Assembly (NCBI GenBank): GCA_004431415.1
Contig: QPMI01000066.1
Location: 310,001-374,000, forward strand
DNA from: Cyanophora paradoxa
Taxonomy: Eukaryota; Glaucocystophyceae; Cyanophorales; Cyanophoraceae
DNA: 64,000 nucleotides
Reading direction: 5' to 3'
Numbering within the stretch: the stretch's first letter is position 1; every line of letters starts with the position of its first letter. The notes beneath the pieces are model-generated. The model made no database searches. It was not told the DNA's origin and saw only the letters and a list, made by a program, of their open reading frames with translations. Both the position numbers and the translations under genes were made by a program. Positions 23,495-38,747 of this stretch are shown here, one piece after another.

Positions 23495-24351
23495 CTAGCG
23501 AGTGGAGCGGCCCCAGCCGCTGCTGGGGGCCGAGGCGAGGCCCCAGCCGGCGGAGGCGGCGGAGGCGCGGCCGCCCGAGGCGGCGCCCCAGCCCGAGGCC
23601 CCCGAAGCCGCCGACCTCAGCGCCGCGCCCTCCTGCTTCTGCCGCGCCGCTGCGGGGCGGGGCGGGGCGAAGCGGGGCGGGGCGCGCGGCGCGTCAGCTC
23701 TCAGCCGAGTCGCAGCGATCAGCAAAGACAGAGAGACGGACCGTCCTTGAGCTGCTGCTCGACGACGAGGGCGAGGCGCTTGGGGTTGAGTTTGACGGCG
23801 TCCTGGGCCGAGTAGTACCCGATGAGGATGCGGTCCAGGTCCTCCTGGCCCTCCCCCAGGCCCTCGCGGAACATCCCCATCACCTGCCGCTCCGAGAACT
23901 GCCAAGAATCCAAGTCAGAGAAGTCTTAAAACTCGTAGAAGGCAGAAATTAGTCGTATCAGTCTTTTTATAGAGTCTTAGAGTCTTAGTCTTAGTCTTAG
24001 AAATTGGTCGTTTTATTACTTAGTTTTAAAACTCGTAGAAATCGTGCGGGGCGGGCGGGCGGGCGGGCGCGGGCGGGCCTGTGGGAAGGTGGCCTTCATG
24101 AGCTGGGAGAACTCGGCGAAGGTCAGGCGCCCGTCCGCGTTCAGGTCCCCCGAGAGCATCAGCTCCTGTGCATGAACCCCCCGTCAGACCCACCCCGGAG
24201 TCTGAGGTGGGGCGGGGCGGGGCGGGGCGGGGCAGGGCGGGCCTGGAGGTAGGCGGCGAGGCGGCGGTTCCCCTGGGCGTTCTCCTCCAGCAGGATGTCC
24301 ATAAAGGCGTCCAGGTCGATGTGCGTCGCCATCTGAGCAAAGGGGAAGGGG

Positions 24352-24384
<33 letters not shown>

Positions 24385-27300
24385 GGGGAAGGAGTCCGTG
24401 AGGCGGGCGCCCCCGGAGGAGGATGGAGGGGGGAGGGGGGGTACCTCGATGGTCGTGACGTTGCGGTCCCGCGCGCTGCGCCGCTGCGTGTTGTACGCCA
24501 GCTGCCCGCCGCGGACGTCAGGAGGCGGGCGGGCCGGGCCGATGGCGGGGAGGGCGAAGCGAAGCAGAGCAAAGCGGAGCGGGGCGGGGCGGGCCTGCTT
24601 GACGCGGAAGACGGCGTTGAGGTCCTCGTCCTCCCCCAGGCTCTGCGCCGCCTGTCCGCCCGGTGCCAGGGCGTCAGGCCCCAGGCTGGGGCCGGCCTCT
24701 CCCCACGAGGCCCGAGGCCCCCGAGCCCGCGGGCCGAGGCCCCCTCCTCACGAGGCCCCCAGTGGGGGATCGCCGGCGCGAGCAGCAGCGGGGGTCCCGC
24801 CCCGGGCGGCCCTCCCCACGAGGCCCCCGAGCCCGCCGGGCCCGAGGCCCGAGGCCCAAGGCACGCCGGCACTAGCACCGGGGGCCCGGCCCCGGGCGGC
24901 ACGAGCACCAGGCGCGCCCCGAGGCAAAGCGGGCGGGGCACCCTCTAGGTCTAAACCAGCCAGCCGGTGCCCGGCGCGGCCAGCCGTCGAAGCCCAGGCC
25001 AGCTAGCCCCGCCCTCCAGCCCCGCCCTCGCGCACCTTGGCAAGCTTCTCCGCGAGGCCGGGGATCCCGAACTCGTCGTGCTGCGCGTTCCGCAGCGCGA
25101 ACACCACCGTCTCCAGCGCCCTGCCGCGCCGCCCCGTCGTCAGCTCCCGCCAGCCTCGTCTCTTCCCTTGCTTGCGGCCCGTCTTATCCCGCTCTATCTT
25201 GCGTAGCTTCGCTAGTTTCCCTGCTTGCTTAGCCCATCTCGTCTTGCTTAGCCCGAGCTTTCTTTCTTGTCCTACTCTGTCTGTGGCGGGCGGGCGGACC
25301 GTGCGGTGGAGACGACCGCGGTGCCGTCGTCGTTGACGCGGAAGACGGAGGGCGGGGACTGGTGCGCCACGAGGCGGAAGGCCGTCAGGTAGAAGTCCAG
25401 GTCGTCGTTCGAGAGGGCCCGGAACGACCCGCAGAAGCGGAGGAAGAGGAGTATGCCAGGCGCCTAAGGCAGAAAGAAAGCGAGTCAGGCGCGAGTGGAG
25501 CCAGCGAGCCAGCCAGCGAGCTCGAGTCAGCCGCGCGCCTCGTCACGGTGCTCGTGGCAGGAGGTGAAGAGGTCCACCAGGGCCATCTCGGCCTGAGGAA
25601 AGGAAAAGGCGCCAAACAGATTAGAGGAGGGGGAGGAGGGGGAGGGGGGGAGGAGCGGAGAGAGGCGCGCCAGCTTGCGTGTGCCGAGCTTGTGGACGTA
25701 CATCTCCACCACGAACTTGTGCAGCGGCTGCGCCGAAAGATCAGATCGGATCAGATGATCTGTAGAGGGGAGAAGGGGGCGCTGGCGGCAGCAGAGATTG
25801 CGCCGGGCAGCGGAGGGAGGGCGCTAGGGGCCGGGGAAAGGGGCGGGGCGCGAGCGCGCACGCTCTTGCGGCCGCCCTCGCGCGTCTCGAAGTCGTCCGC
25901 CTCCAGCTTGGTCAGGTACACCTCCCGGATCGCCTTGAGGCAGTACGCCGCGTTCTTCTTCTTCGGCTCGTAGTCTTCGGGGGGCGGAGGGGGTACAGGT
26001 TAACTTTTTATTTTTTTTGGGGGGGGAGTGGAAGGGTACCGGGGGGCAGCTCCTCGAAGCGGTCGGCGACGAGCTCGGGTACCCCCTTGTAGTTCTTCTG
26101 CGGTGAGGGTCAGAAGAAGACCGGGGGGGGGGAAGTCGGAGGGGGGTACGCCGCGCGCCCGCTTGAGGTTCGCGAGGAGGCGCTGCCTCTGGTTGCGGAA
26201 CTGCGTGACGGCGGGGTCGGGCCCCGGGGCGGATGGCTTGGCGGGAGCGCCGCCCGGGGCCGCCGCCGAGGCCCCCGAGAAGCCCCTGAGGAATGCTTCG
26301 GCCGAGCTGAGCTCCGCTGCGGCAAGCTCAGAAGAAGAAGAAAAAGGTACACAAAAGAGAGCGGAATTGGCATACCCTGCTCGCCCTGAGCCTCAGCGAT
26401 CAGGCCGAAGCCTTGGTCCCCGGGCTGGGGGCCGATCCCCGTGATGCCCAGCATCGCTGCGCCGAAAGAGGTCGGGAAGGGGAAGAGGTGCAAGGGGGTA
26501 GAGCTGGATAGCGGGGGGGGGGGTACCGGCCGTGAGCGCCGCGTCGAGCCAGTCCGTCATAACCTCCTGGTGCACCTGCGCAGAGAGTCAGAAGGGGTAC
26601 AGAACGTAGGAGGAAGGGTGGTACGGCGCGCCATCTTGGGGCGCCGCCGCCCCTCCAGCCGCTCGCGCTCTACCGCCTTCTTCGCCTCCTCCCCGAAAAC
26701 CTGGAAAAAAGACAGTAAGGGGGTACATCGATTCGATTCACGGCGGGGCGGGGGCTACGGGGGTACCGTGAAGAGCTCGTCGACGCGCTCGACGATCTCG
26801 GTGCGGCGCTCGGCCATGCGCTCGAAGTCCTCCAGCTGCGCCTCGATGCCTATCTCCAGCGACTCCATCTTCTCCCGCGCTGTGAACGAGGGGGGGGGGG
26901 GTGAGTGTTAAGGCGGGTACAGCCCGAAAACAATTTCGAGTTTTCTCTCGCGCGCGCAGCGAACCGGACTCGACGGCTCCGGAGAGGCCGGTGAAGGCCG
27001 CCGGCTTGCCCCGCTGCTGCTGATGCTGCTGCGCCTCGTTCGTATGCGGGGCCGCCGCCCCCTGCGCCGCCCGCTCCTCCGCCTCCGCCTCCGCCACTGC
27101 GGCCCCGCGAGCTGAGCGCCGGACGGACGGGTACAGGATCCCGGGGGAGGGGCGGGTGGGGGGTACGCCGCACCCTCGGCGGCGGTGGGTTCGAACACGT
27201 ACGCCCCGTCCGCGAGTTCGGCGACGCGGCGGACGGTGTACTCGATGGCGGTCGTCACGCGGGGCGGCTCCGGCGCCTCCCGCTTGGCCTTGAGGGCGAG

Positions 27301-28470
27301 CGGCGCCAGGTCGCCCCGGATCAAATCCGTGAGGGCCTCCTGGCAGGTCGCGCAGTCGTACAGGCCCGTGAGGGCCATCACGTGCACGACGCAGTGGTCG
27401 CAGGGGAGCGAGAGCTTGTAGACCGGCTCCTCCGCCAGAGCGTCCCGCGGGCTCGAGCCGCCGCCCGCCGCCTCCCGCGCCCGCTGCTCCCGCGCGCTGC
27501 CGCCGCCGGGCGCCATCGCCTGCGGAACCGGCGGCAGCGACGTCCCCCCGCCCTCTCTGCTTCGGCCCGTCTCGGCTGCGGGCGAGAGTCAGAGGGGGCG
27601 GCGGCGGCGGCGGGGGGCGGGCCCGGTGGCGCACCGTCCCTGTTGTAGCTGAAGCGCGGCACGCTGTTACCGAAGCCGGCGCGGTGCGCATGCGAGCTCG
27701 AGGGGCGCTTCCCCCTCCTCGAGGGCGGCGGGTGCGCGGCGCCCGCTGCAGCCTGATCCTGAGCCGCGCCGCCGGCCTCGCCGCTGGGCCCGGCCTCGTC
27801 CGCACCGGGCGGCTTCGGCTCTGCGCCCGCCGGCTCCTGCGCGGCCGCGGCCCTCGCATCTGGGGGCGGCGGCGCTGGCGCCTGCCGGGCGACGTGCAGG
27901 CGCGCCGAGCGGGGGCGCTCCCCGTCAACGCTCCTGAACGTCGCGGGGCCCCGGGACGAGGGCGGCCGCGGCCTGAGCGGGCCCCGGTCCGTCTTGGATC
28001 CCGGGTTCGTCGCTGCGGCCGACCCGGGGCGACGCGCCAGGTTCATGAGCCGCAATGTCTCCGCTGTCGTCGACGGTCCGGGGCCCACCACATCGGGCGC
28101 CTCCCGCATCGATGCCGAGAACGCTGGTGCTAACGAGCTGGCCGCCGGCAGGCGTCCGCTTAGCTACGCTGTCGCGCTGGGCGGTATTTTGGGCCGAGGC
28201 GGCTACAGGTCAGAGAAGAGAATGCAAGGCTGCAGAACTGCTTCTGGATCGCAGAACGGGCCTGCAGCTAAAGCGGGCGACCTTGACGGCCAGGCGGGGA
28301 GCAGCTCAGCAGAAACCGCGCCCTATCGGAGCGATGGATCTGGATCTCGAGGCTTAGGCGGTTGCGCCGCAAGTTGGCCGCAAGTTGTTGCACTTCGTGG
28401 GGTACAGTCTCACTGCGTTTTCCATTTCGCCTCTCCCTGAATCCGTCAAGTCCTGGCTCTTCTCGGCCAT
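23495..28470 (-). CDS. Unrecognised multi-exon EF-hand protein (copy B, fuller copy)
   Basis: Family not recognised. From MAEKSQDLTDSG (28470) it continues with a Pro/Ala-rich disordered exon (27650-28109) ending VPRFSYNRDG. Then come LSLPCDHCVVHVMALTGLYD, TAIEYTVRRVAELADGAYVF, EKMESLEIGIEAQLEDFERM and FGEEAKKAVERERLEGR. The five-exon block that copy A lacks includes VHQEVMTDWLDAALTAG, LGITGIGPQPGDQGFG, TQFRNQRQRLLANLKR and YKGVPELVADRFEELPP. After it come PEDYEPKKKNAAYCLKAI, LHKFVVEMYVHKLGTRKLA, MALVDLFTSCHEHRDEA, GILLFLRFCGSF, SNDDLDFYLTAFRLVAHQ and DLDAFMDILLEENAQGNRRL. One canonical EF-hand loop, DLNADGRLTFAE (Ca ligands D1, N3, D5, T9, E12), is followed by FSERQVMGMFREGLGEGQED, SAQDAVKLNPKRLALVVE and a Gly/Ser/Trp-rich tail. 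The alternating acidic helices resemble axonemal scaffold proteins, which is only an impression. The last exon junction is uncertain. Many introns are flanked by GTACCCC on the sense strand. Confidence 0.7.
24355..24383. repeat. Poly-G tract in an intron of copy B
   Basis: Twenty-nine consecutive G on the plus strand (C on the gene's sense strand). The homologous intron in copy A (18418-18460) has a broken and shorter G-rich run, so the tract is length-unstable. Confidence 0.9.
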
Positions 28471-31590
<3,120 letters not shown>

Positions 31591-33393
31591 ATATACTGGA
31601 GCTAGCGCTAGAGAAGGGCAGGGGCGGCCCGGCAGCAGAGCCCTTTCTGAAATTATTCGATCTGATCAGTATTAATGAGATTTCAAAAGGCTGCTTACAT
31701 CGTTCCACGAACGTTCATTTTACATACGCAATCGAAACATAGAAAGGAAAATCGTCGCAACATCAGTTCGACAGCATAATCGCTCCGCCGTTTAGTATCA
31801 TCGTTGCACCGCCAGTGAGCTGCGTGCGCGTGAATTAGTTCACGGGAAACCAGGCGTAAGACACCAGGCGCCAAGGGAACAAATTCAAAGCACCTTGACT
31901 AGGCTGCGGACCCTTGGGATTGCGTGGTAGACGTAGAGGGCCCGCCCGCCCGGAGACCACGTGTGCTGGCTCCAGACGATGTAGACTAGACCGTCGGGCG
32001 TGGCGGTGACGAGGCCAAGGCCCATGTTTCTGGGGGCAGGAGAGGCGAAACGAAAAGATCACTGCGAACGGCCGGAGCCAGGTCCGACCTGGTCAGAGGG
32101 GGCCGCGGGCGCACGGCACCCTGGCGTCCCATACCAATCATATGGTTGTACTGCGGCGGGATTTAATGCAAGGGCGCGAATAGATGCGTGCCATGATCAG
32201 CGATAGCTATGGCGCGCGCGCCTCGTCATAAGCGAGAGCACTGGAAAGCGCACTCTCGCCCTGCACCGGGCCTGTGCCCACCCGAGGCGACCACGGTTGA
32301 TTAGCGGTGCAAGTGCGCAAGCTTGGAAAATCTCAACCGCGGGACCGGAGGGCGCACCTGGAATCGGCCCATGGTTGCCGGCTGCAGTCAAGTTCCCGAC
32401 GCAGTGGGCGCTGCGCAGAGTCAGCCGATTGACGCGAAGTGCCGAGAATGACGCGATGAGAGCGCGCGGAATCGCGCGCATGCGCTCTACTGCCTAACAG
32501 GGAGCTTGACAATGTTGGGATCCGCGCCAGGCGGCAGCTGCTGCCCGAGCACGCGGCACGTATGCAGCAGCAGTACTATTGCCGCCTGCAGCAACCAGAA
32601 CGCCTGCGGCCGCCCTCGACCTCCCCGCATGAATCACTCCCGTCCAATCCGAGCTGCTGAAGACTGCCCCGAGTAAGCTGCTGAAGACTGCCGCGCGACC
32701 GCTGCTGCTCTAGATTAGCTACCGCGCTGGCGCTGTCGTAATGTAAATCCGGAGCGGGCGGGACTGGAGGCCGAGAAAGGCATCGCGCTGCGATTCGAAC
32801 CGCGGCCTCACGTGCCGAGCGGCTCGAGCTCCGACGCAAGGTTAAGCTGAGCTCGAGAGTCGAGCCTCGAGCTACATTTTATCAAGAACTAGATCTAGAA
32901 TTTCAAAGATTTCAAGCTTTCAGAGTCTGCGTGCGTCAGAGCCGGGGGGGAGAGATCGGGGTAGGGGGGGCGAGATCGTTCTGACCGTGCGTCGGTGTTC
33001 ACGGCTGGCCTTGATCGGGATCCGGCCGGATCGACGAGGGGTGTACGGTACGTTCGAATTTGCTGGCAGATAAGCACCGCCTGCCTGGGAGCGGCCCGGA
33101 GGCTCAGGAGCGCTCAACGGCACCTGTCGAAGCTCGCAGCTATCGCCGAAGAGAGCGTCCGCCGCGCTGCCGCAGTGCAGCTAGCAGCCTCGCCAGCGAA
33201 GCCCGGCCGCAAGCTCCGAGCGTCCGGTCCGATCGAAGTTCCGGCTGCATCCGCCCGGGAGGTTCCGTCGGAGAACCAGTTGAGCGTCGTCGGCGAGCAA
33301 AGCTCAAGCGTAGCGTAAGGAGACTTTACGACGCCTCGCCTCAGGGACCTTCTACCGGGTCTAGGCAAACGCCGAGTCAGCGATTCGGACTGG
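31591..33393. other. Intergenic region with a possible minus-strand terminal exon
   Basis: About 1.8 kb between the reductase and the ABCG gene. The left part (31640-31860) is AT-richer and looks like 3' flank. A minus-strand exon candidate is listed separately. 33000-33340 has plus-strand open frames without resemblance to any family and may be 5' UTR of the ABCG gene. Confidence 0.4.
31885..32029 (-). CDS. Candidate 3'-terminal exon of an unidentified minus-strand gene
   Basis: Reading leftward from a good acceptor (tgcccccag at 32038-32030), one frame gives NMGLGLVTATPDGLVYIVWS, then QHTWSPGGRALYVYHAIP and RVRSLVKVL, stop 31885-31887. The composition is protein-like rather than Arg/Pro shadow, and the splice context is right. 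A possible upstream exon is MRAIPRALIASFSALRVN ... CVGNLTAAGNHGPIPG (32481 to about 32355), ending at a GTGCGCC donor, but the link is unproven. No family recognised. Confidence 0.35.
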
Positions 33394-34902
33394 ATGCCGC
33401 CTCACCCGCAGGGCGCCTACGCGCCGCCGCCGCCGCCGGCCCCTTACGTCAACTCCAAGTTCGGGGATGATGTGCGTCTGGCAGCCTCACCCGCGGAGAC
33501 GCAGCTGCGCGAGCCTGCTGCTGCATCGCTCACCAACGGCTCAACGCAGGTCCAGGTGGACACGTTCCCCAGCACTGGAGTGGTTGTTCCGACAGATGCA
33601 GCGCACCGCAGCCATCCGCCGCACATGACGGACTACATGAAGAAGCACCGGCTCGACGTCCGGAAGCCCACCGGAATCCACACGCTCGACGACGGCATGC
33701 AGTCGACGTTCGTCTGGAGGAACATCAGCTTCACAGGTGTGCATGCACTCTTTCTGAAGCCGCAGGCTTCCCGCGCTCACGCATACTACCGCAGTCAAGA
33801 CGAAGAACGGCCCTCGCAAGGTCTGCCGCCCTCACAGCCTGCGGCAGCGCGGTTCGACGCCAACCCGTAATCGTGAGCGCAGATTCTGGACAACGTGAGC
33901 GGCGCCGTGCGGCCCGGCGAGCTTCTGGTGCGTTTATCCGGAACCGGATTCGAGATCAAATTGCAGGGCCAGATCAAATTCCGTTGGCGTCGCTGACCGC
34001 TCTGGTGCCCGGACCTGCAGGCGATCATGGGCCCCTCTGGTTCCGGCAAGACGTGCGCACGCAGCCGCGAGCGCCTGGTCATGGGTCCTGAGCTTAAACT
34101 TCGAATTCGCGCAGGACGATGCTGGACTTCCTCGCGGACCGCCTCACCGGCGACATCACCGGCGAGGTGGTGCGCGCGCCCAGCCCGCCGTCCTTTCTGC
34201 GCTTCGGATTATTCGGCCGCCGACCGAGCCGCCGCGCAGCTTGTCAACGGGCGGCCGCGCGACGGCAGCTTCAAGCGCCTCGCGTCGTACGTCCCGCAGG
34301 AGGGTCCGCCCGCCTGCCGCGCCGCGCCGCCGCGCCCGCCCGCATCGACGATCTTCGCTCCGTGCAGAGTTCTTCTTCGGGAGCCTGACCGTGCGGGAGA
34401 CGCTGATGTTCTCGGCGCGCCTCAACCTGCCCGACTCGCTCTCGGCGGAGGAGAAGCGGAAGCGGGTGGACGCCGTCGTGCAGGCGCTCGGGCTGGGCGT
34501 GTGCGCCGACACCAAGATCGGCTCGCCCTTCTTCCGCGGGATCTCCGGCGGCCAGAAGCGCCGCCTCTCCATGGGCATCGAAATCATGTGCGCCCCCGTC
34601 GCCGGCGCCGGCGCCGTCGGCGAATTCGAAGCCGGATCGAGCTCTGACGGATCTTCCGTCTGTTTCCGCAGCACGGACCCCTCGATCATCCTGCTCGACG
34701 AGTGCGTTCAAACATAAAAGATTTAATCCGCGCGCCAATTGCAAGCTGACCGCGGCCCGCGCCGGCGCCGGCAGGCCGACGTCGGGCCTTGACTCGGCGG
34801 CGGCGGCGGCGGTCGTGGAGGGCATGCGGCACCTCGCCGCCGACGGGCGCACCGTCCTCTGCACCATCCACCAGCCCGAGTCCGAGGTCTTGTGCGCCTG
34901 AG

Positions 34903-34936
<34 letters not shown>

Positions 34937-37362
34937 AAACCCCGCGCGCATGTCCCCCCCTCTCCCTCCTCCCCACTCCCCCTCCCTCCTCTCCCCTCCT
35001 TCCTCCCTCCTCCCCCCTCCTCCCCTCCCCCCCCCCTCCCCTTCCCCGCCCGCGCGCATGTCCGGCCCTCTCTGACGCCCCTCCGCAGCAACATGTTCGA
35101 CCGCGTCCTCATCCTCTCGACCGGCAAGATGGTGCCCTCCTCGAGCCCCCGCCCAGATCTAGACCCCCGCTCACGCTCGGTCCCGGCAGATCTACCAGGG
35201 CCCTACGCAGGAGCTCGTCTCCTACATGGATCGCGTCATGCGCGAGCCGTGCCCCTCCTTCGTCAACCCCTCCGACCACGCCCGTGCGCGCGCCGCGCCC
35301 GATCGAAGTCTTTGCCGGCCGCTCCGTCCCGACTCGCTCGCCTCCAGTGCGGCTGGTGAACATCGACTTTCTGGAGCCGCAGGACCTCGAGCAGGGCCGC
35401 CAGCGCATCGCCTCCGTGAGCCCCGACCGGCCCGGCCCGTCCCGTCCTCTCCCCCCGACGGCGCCTCACGGGTCCCGCCGCGCAGTACGTGCAGGCCTTC
35501 CAGACGAGCTCCCAGTACCAGGACCTTATGGCCACCGTCGACCGCGTCAAGGCCGAGACCCACGGCGTGCGCTCACCTGACCTTGCCTGGTCTGAGGTCT
35601 GAAGTTCTCCCGGGCATGCGCAGGGCGCCGCGCAGACGAAGATCAGCACGTACCGTACCGGCGTCTTCACGCAGACGGCCGTCCTCACCCACCGCAACAT
35701 CCTCAACAACGTCCGCGACCCGATTCTGATCCATCCGATCCGATCCGATCCGATCCGATCTGATCTGATCTGAGCATCCCTCAGATGCGGAACCCGGCCA
35801 TCTTCTGGATCCGCCTCGCGATGTACCTCATGCTCTCCATCCTCGTCGGTCCGTCTACGCTGGCCGACATCGATATATATAGACACACACATAAAGAATA
35901 ACACATTTTTAGAACTTGTTCTTCTTAATGTGTGCCGATATCGATCCCAGCGTTCTTCTTCTCACTCACTCACTCACCCACGCGCGACCGGATCCGGACC
36001 GGCAGGCACCTGCTTCGTGAACGTGGGCGTTGAGGACCGTGCCGTCCAGAACCGCGCCTCGGTCATGTGGTACATCAACTCCTTGTGCGTCGCCCGCCCC
36101 CGCCCCGCCCCGGCCCGCGGCCGGCCCGCTCCCGTCCCTCCTAGGCCTGGGATCGGCTGATCGTGACGCTCGGGCAGCTTCGTCTTCATGTCGGTGTCTG
36201 CCATCCCCGCCTTCATCGAGGAGCGCAACGTCTTCATGAAGGAGCGCGCGAACGGCGCGTACCGCCTGAGGTCCGCACGACGCTGCCAACGCCCGCCCAG
36301 ACCCTCCGAATTCGCTGACCGCTCCTCCCCGCGCAGCGCGTACTGGCTCGCCAACTTCCTCGCCTCCGCGCCCTTCGTCTTCCTCATCGCCATCGTCTCC
36401 TCCGGCAGTGCGCTCCGGATCCAGTCCCGCCCCGCCCCATCTTAAGCTTAAGCTTGGCTCGCAGTCTACTACCCGATCATCAAGCTGCGGGAGGACGGCA
36501 GCGCCTACGGCTTCCACCTGCTCATCATCTGGACCTCGCTCATGTGCGCCGAGGCGATGACCCTCGTCATGTCCGGTCCGCCCCGCCCCGCCCCGCCCCC
36601 TTCGCTCTCGACTTTGCCTCACGCCTCGCGCCTCGCGCCTCAGCCATCGTGCCGATCTTTATGGTGGCCCTCGCCGGCGGTGCCTTCCTCTTCGGCTACA
36701 TGATGACGGTGCCCACCGCCCGCCGCCCGCCACCGCCGCCCGCTCCGGTCTCGCTCTCGTGATCGCTTCTTTTCAGGTGATGGGCTACTTCATACAGCCC
36801 GTGGACCTCCCCAAGTTCTGGCTCTACCTCGGCTACTACTGGGCAGCGCACACGTACGCCTGGGCCGCCTTTATGAAGAACGACTTCAGCGGGCTCGTCT
36901 TCAACACGCGGCGCTACTGCAACTCGAGCCTGCCCGCCCTCACCTTCAACGGCACCCTCCCCACCGACCTCGCTTCGCCCAACGCCGGGTCCGCACGCAC
37001 GCACGGCTCGCCTGGCCTGGCCTGGCCGCTCCGCCGCGCCTGACCACGAGGGCCCCCGGGGCAGGGCCTGCATCCTGTGGAATTTCTCGAGCAACTCGAC
37101 GGCGCCGCTGACCCTCGCGTCCCCCGGCTCCGCGGCCCTCAATTACTGGAACATGTTCGTGCCCCTCGATTTGATCCTGCCCCAATCCCGCCTCCCCTCG
37201 CCCGCTCGCCCACGCGCCGCTGACCCTCGCGATCGCCTCCCCGGCCCCGTTAGGATGACGCACGACAAGTGGTACGACTTCCTCATCCTGGCGGGCATGC
37301 TCCTCTTCTACCGCGTCTGCTTCCTCGTCCTCCTCAAGTTCCGCCACACCGGCAAGAAGTAG
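33394..37362 (+). CDS. ABCG (white/brown-type) half-transporter
   Basis: ATP-driven membrane exporter, expected to work as a dimer; substrate unknown. From ATG 33394 comes a disordered N-terminus (about 95 residues), then [10 protein letters not shown] | VKTKNGPRK | [15 protein letters not shown] | [11 protein letters not shown] (Walker A, split by an intron after the Lys) | [18 protein letters not shown] | [21 protein letters not shown]. Then [39 protein letters not shown] (signature), [10 protein letters not shown] | PTSGLDS (Walker B, split), [13 protein letters not shown] (H-loop) and [15 protein letters not shown]. The transmembrane half begins [35 protein letters not shown] and continues through several hydrophobic helices to [20 protein letters not shown], ending RHTGKK (stop 37360-37362). 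An extracellular Cys/Asn-rich loop (about 36880-37160) precedes the last helix, as in the family. Introns are GT-AG (mostly GTGCGY), without GTACCCC. It appears intact. Confidence 0.93.
34903..34935. repeat. Poly-C tract in an ABCG intron
   Basis: Thirty-three consecutive C on the sense strand, directly downstream of the donor of the intron that splits SEVF. The rest of that intron is almost pure pyrimidine. Confidence 0.95.
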
Positions 37363-38747
37363 ACTGGGCGCGGAGGCTATATATAGCTCATGATCAAACC
37401 CAAGGCCTACGCCATGAACTGCAGCATTTCCCCCCTTTTTCATGCACATATATATATCCGCATATTTGTCGGCCAGTCATTAATCACCCGATATCGATAT
37501 CAATGCGGAACGTGTTTTCGCATGCTCCGGATCCCGCGCGCGCTGCATAACACATTTATTTGACTCCGCGAAAAATGTCAGACGTCGACCGGGTTTCCTT
37601 CAATTTATAATTACGTACACGTATATATATACTTGCGTTTTTGATTAGGTGTTGCTGGTGTAGCGTATTCATTTTCATTAGCTTATCAAAATCGCGCGCG
37701 AACGCGTACATGCACAATCACTTCTCTTTGAGCTATAGTCTAGTACTAGTTCTGCGGCCGTTAACGTTGAATTAATTGCCGCCCTTTGCGCGTGCCGCAG
37801 AGCCGCAGTGCCTGGCTAGCTATATATATAGCCCTTCTGCGCTTGACAAATCTAGAACCGATCGATGTCACGTGCCACGGTGGTCGTCGGCGGCGCAGGG
37901 GGCCGTCCCATGAGCCAAGATGCATGCGTAGCAAGCCTTGAAGTGCGTGCCGCATGCATACGCAGATGCAAGCTCATGATCACGATCGAGCTTCGAATTC
38001 GCCGAGTTCAAGTTGTCTTTAGCCCTCAGGGACGTGGTCATAGAAAGCTCTTGCGATGCTCGCCGAGTCGGCCGCATGCAGATGGCAGATCTAGAGCTTG
38101 TCAGAAATGCCAGCCTGGCAGTGCTCGGGAAGCAGCGCGTGCTGCGCGCGAAGCTGCATGCACAGCAACCGACTCGGGCCGGGCCGAGCTCGCTCGCGCA
38201 CGCCAGCGCCGCGCGCGCGACGCGTATATACGTCGGCGGCGACTCGGCCGCCGGGCCGGCCCGGGCGCCGCGGCGCGTGCGCGTACGTGTGCACGTGGCG
38301 CCGCGCGCGCGCCGACACAGTCAGATCTACTAGCTATAGGCCGAGCAGTCTCGAAGCAGAGCTAGCCTAGGCCTAGTAGGCCGCCGGCGTGCAAGCCCAA
38401 GTGGCTCTAGTTTATCATCACAAAGATGATGATCAAATTAAAAGATAATGATAATGATAATGATAATGATCATGATCAGGCTCTCGCAGGGAAACTTGAG
38501 TTCTCTCTCGCAGGGAAACTTGAAAAACGCAATCGAATAGATCCCGGCCCATTGATCGTTGTTACGATCCGTTAATATAAACGGCCGCGGTCGGGGGCCC
38601 GGGGCGGCGGGGCCCGAGTCGACGAATGGACGATTCGATCGAGTTCCGTCGTTTCGGTTTTGTGAAAAGCGATTGAGACGCTCCATTGGCAACATGTACA
38701 CGATCGCGATTCGCGAGATTCGAATTCGCGACGATGTCAATGCCGGC

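Noticed and set aside
26738-27928. 396-aa minus-strand frame
   Set aside because: Same strand as EF-hand copy B but a different frame from the one shared with copy A's conserved blocks. It reads through introns.
32780-32850. Possible tRNA on the minus strand (GGTTCGAATCGC)
   Set aside because: The T-stem does not pair well and no D-arm or acceptor stem could be drawn.
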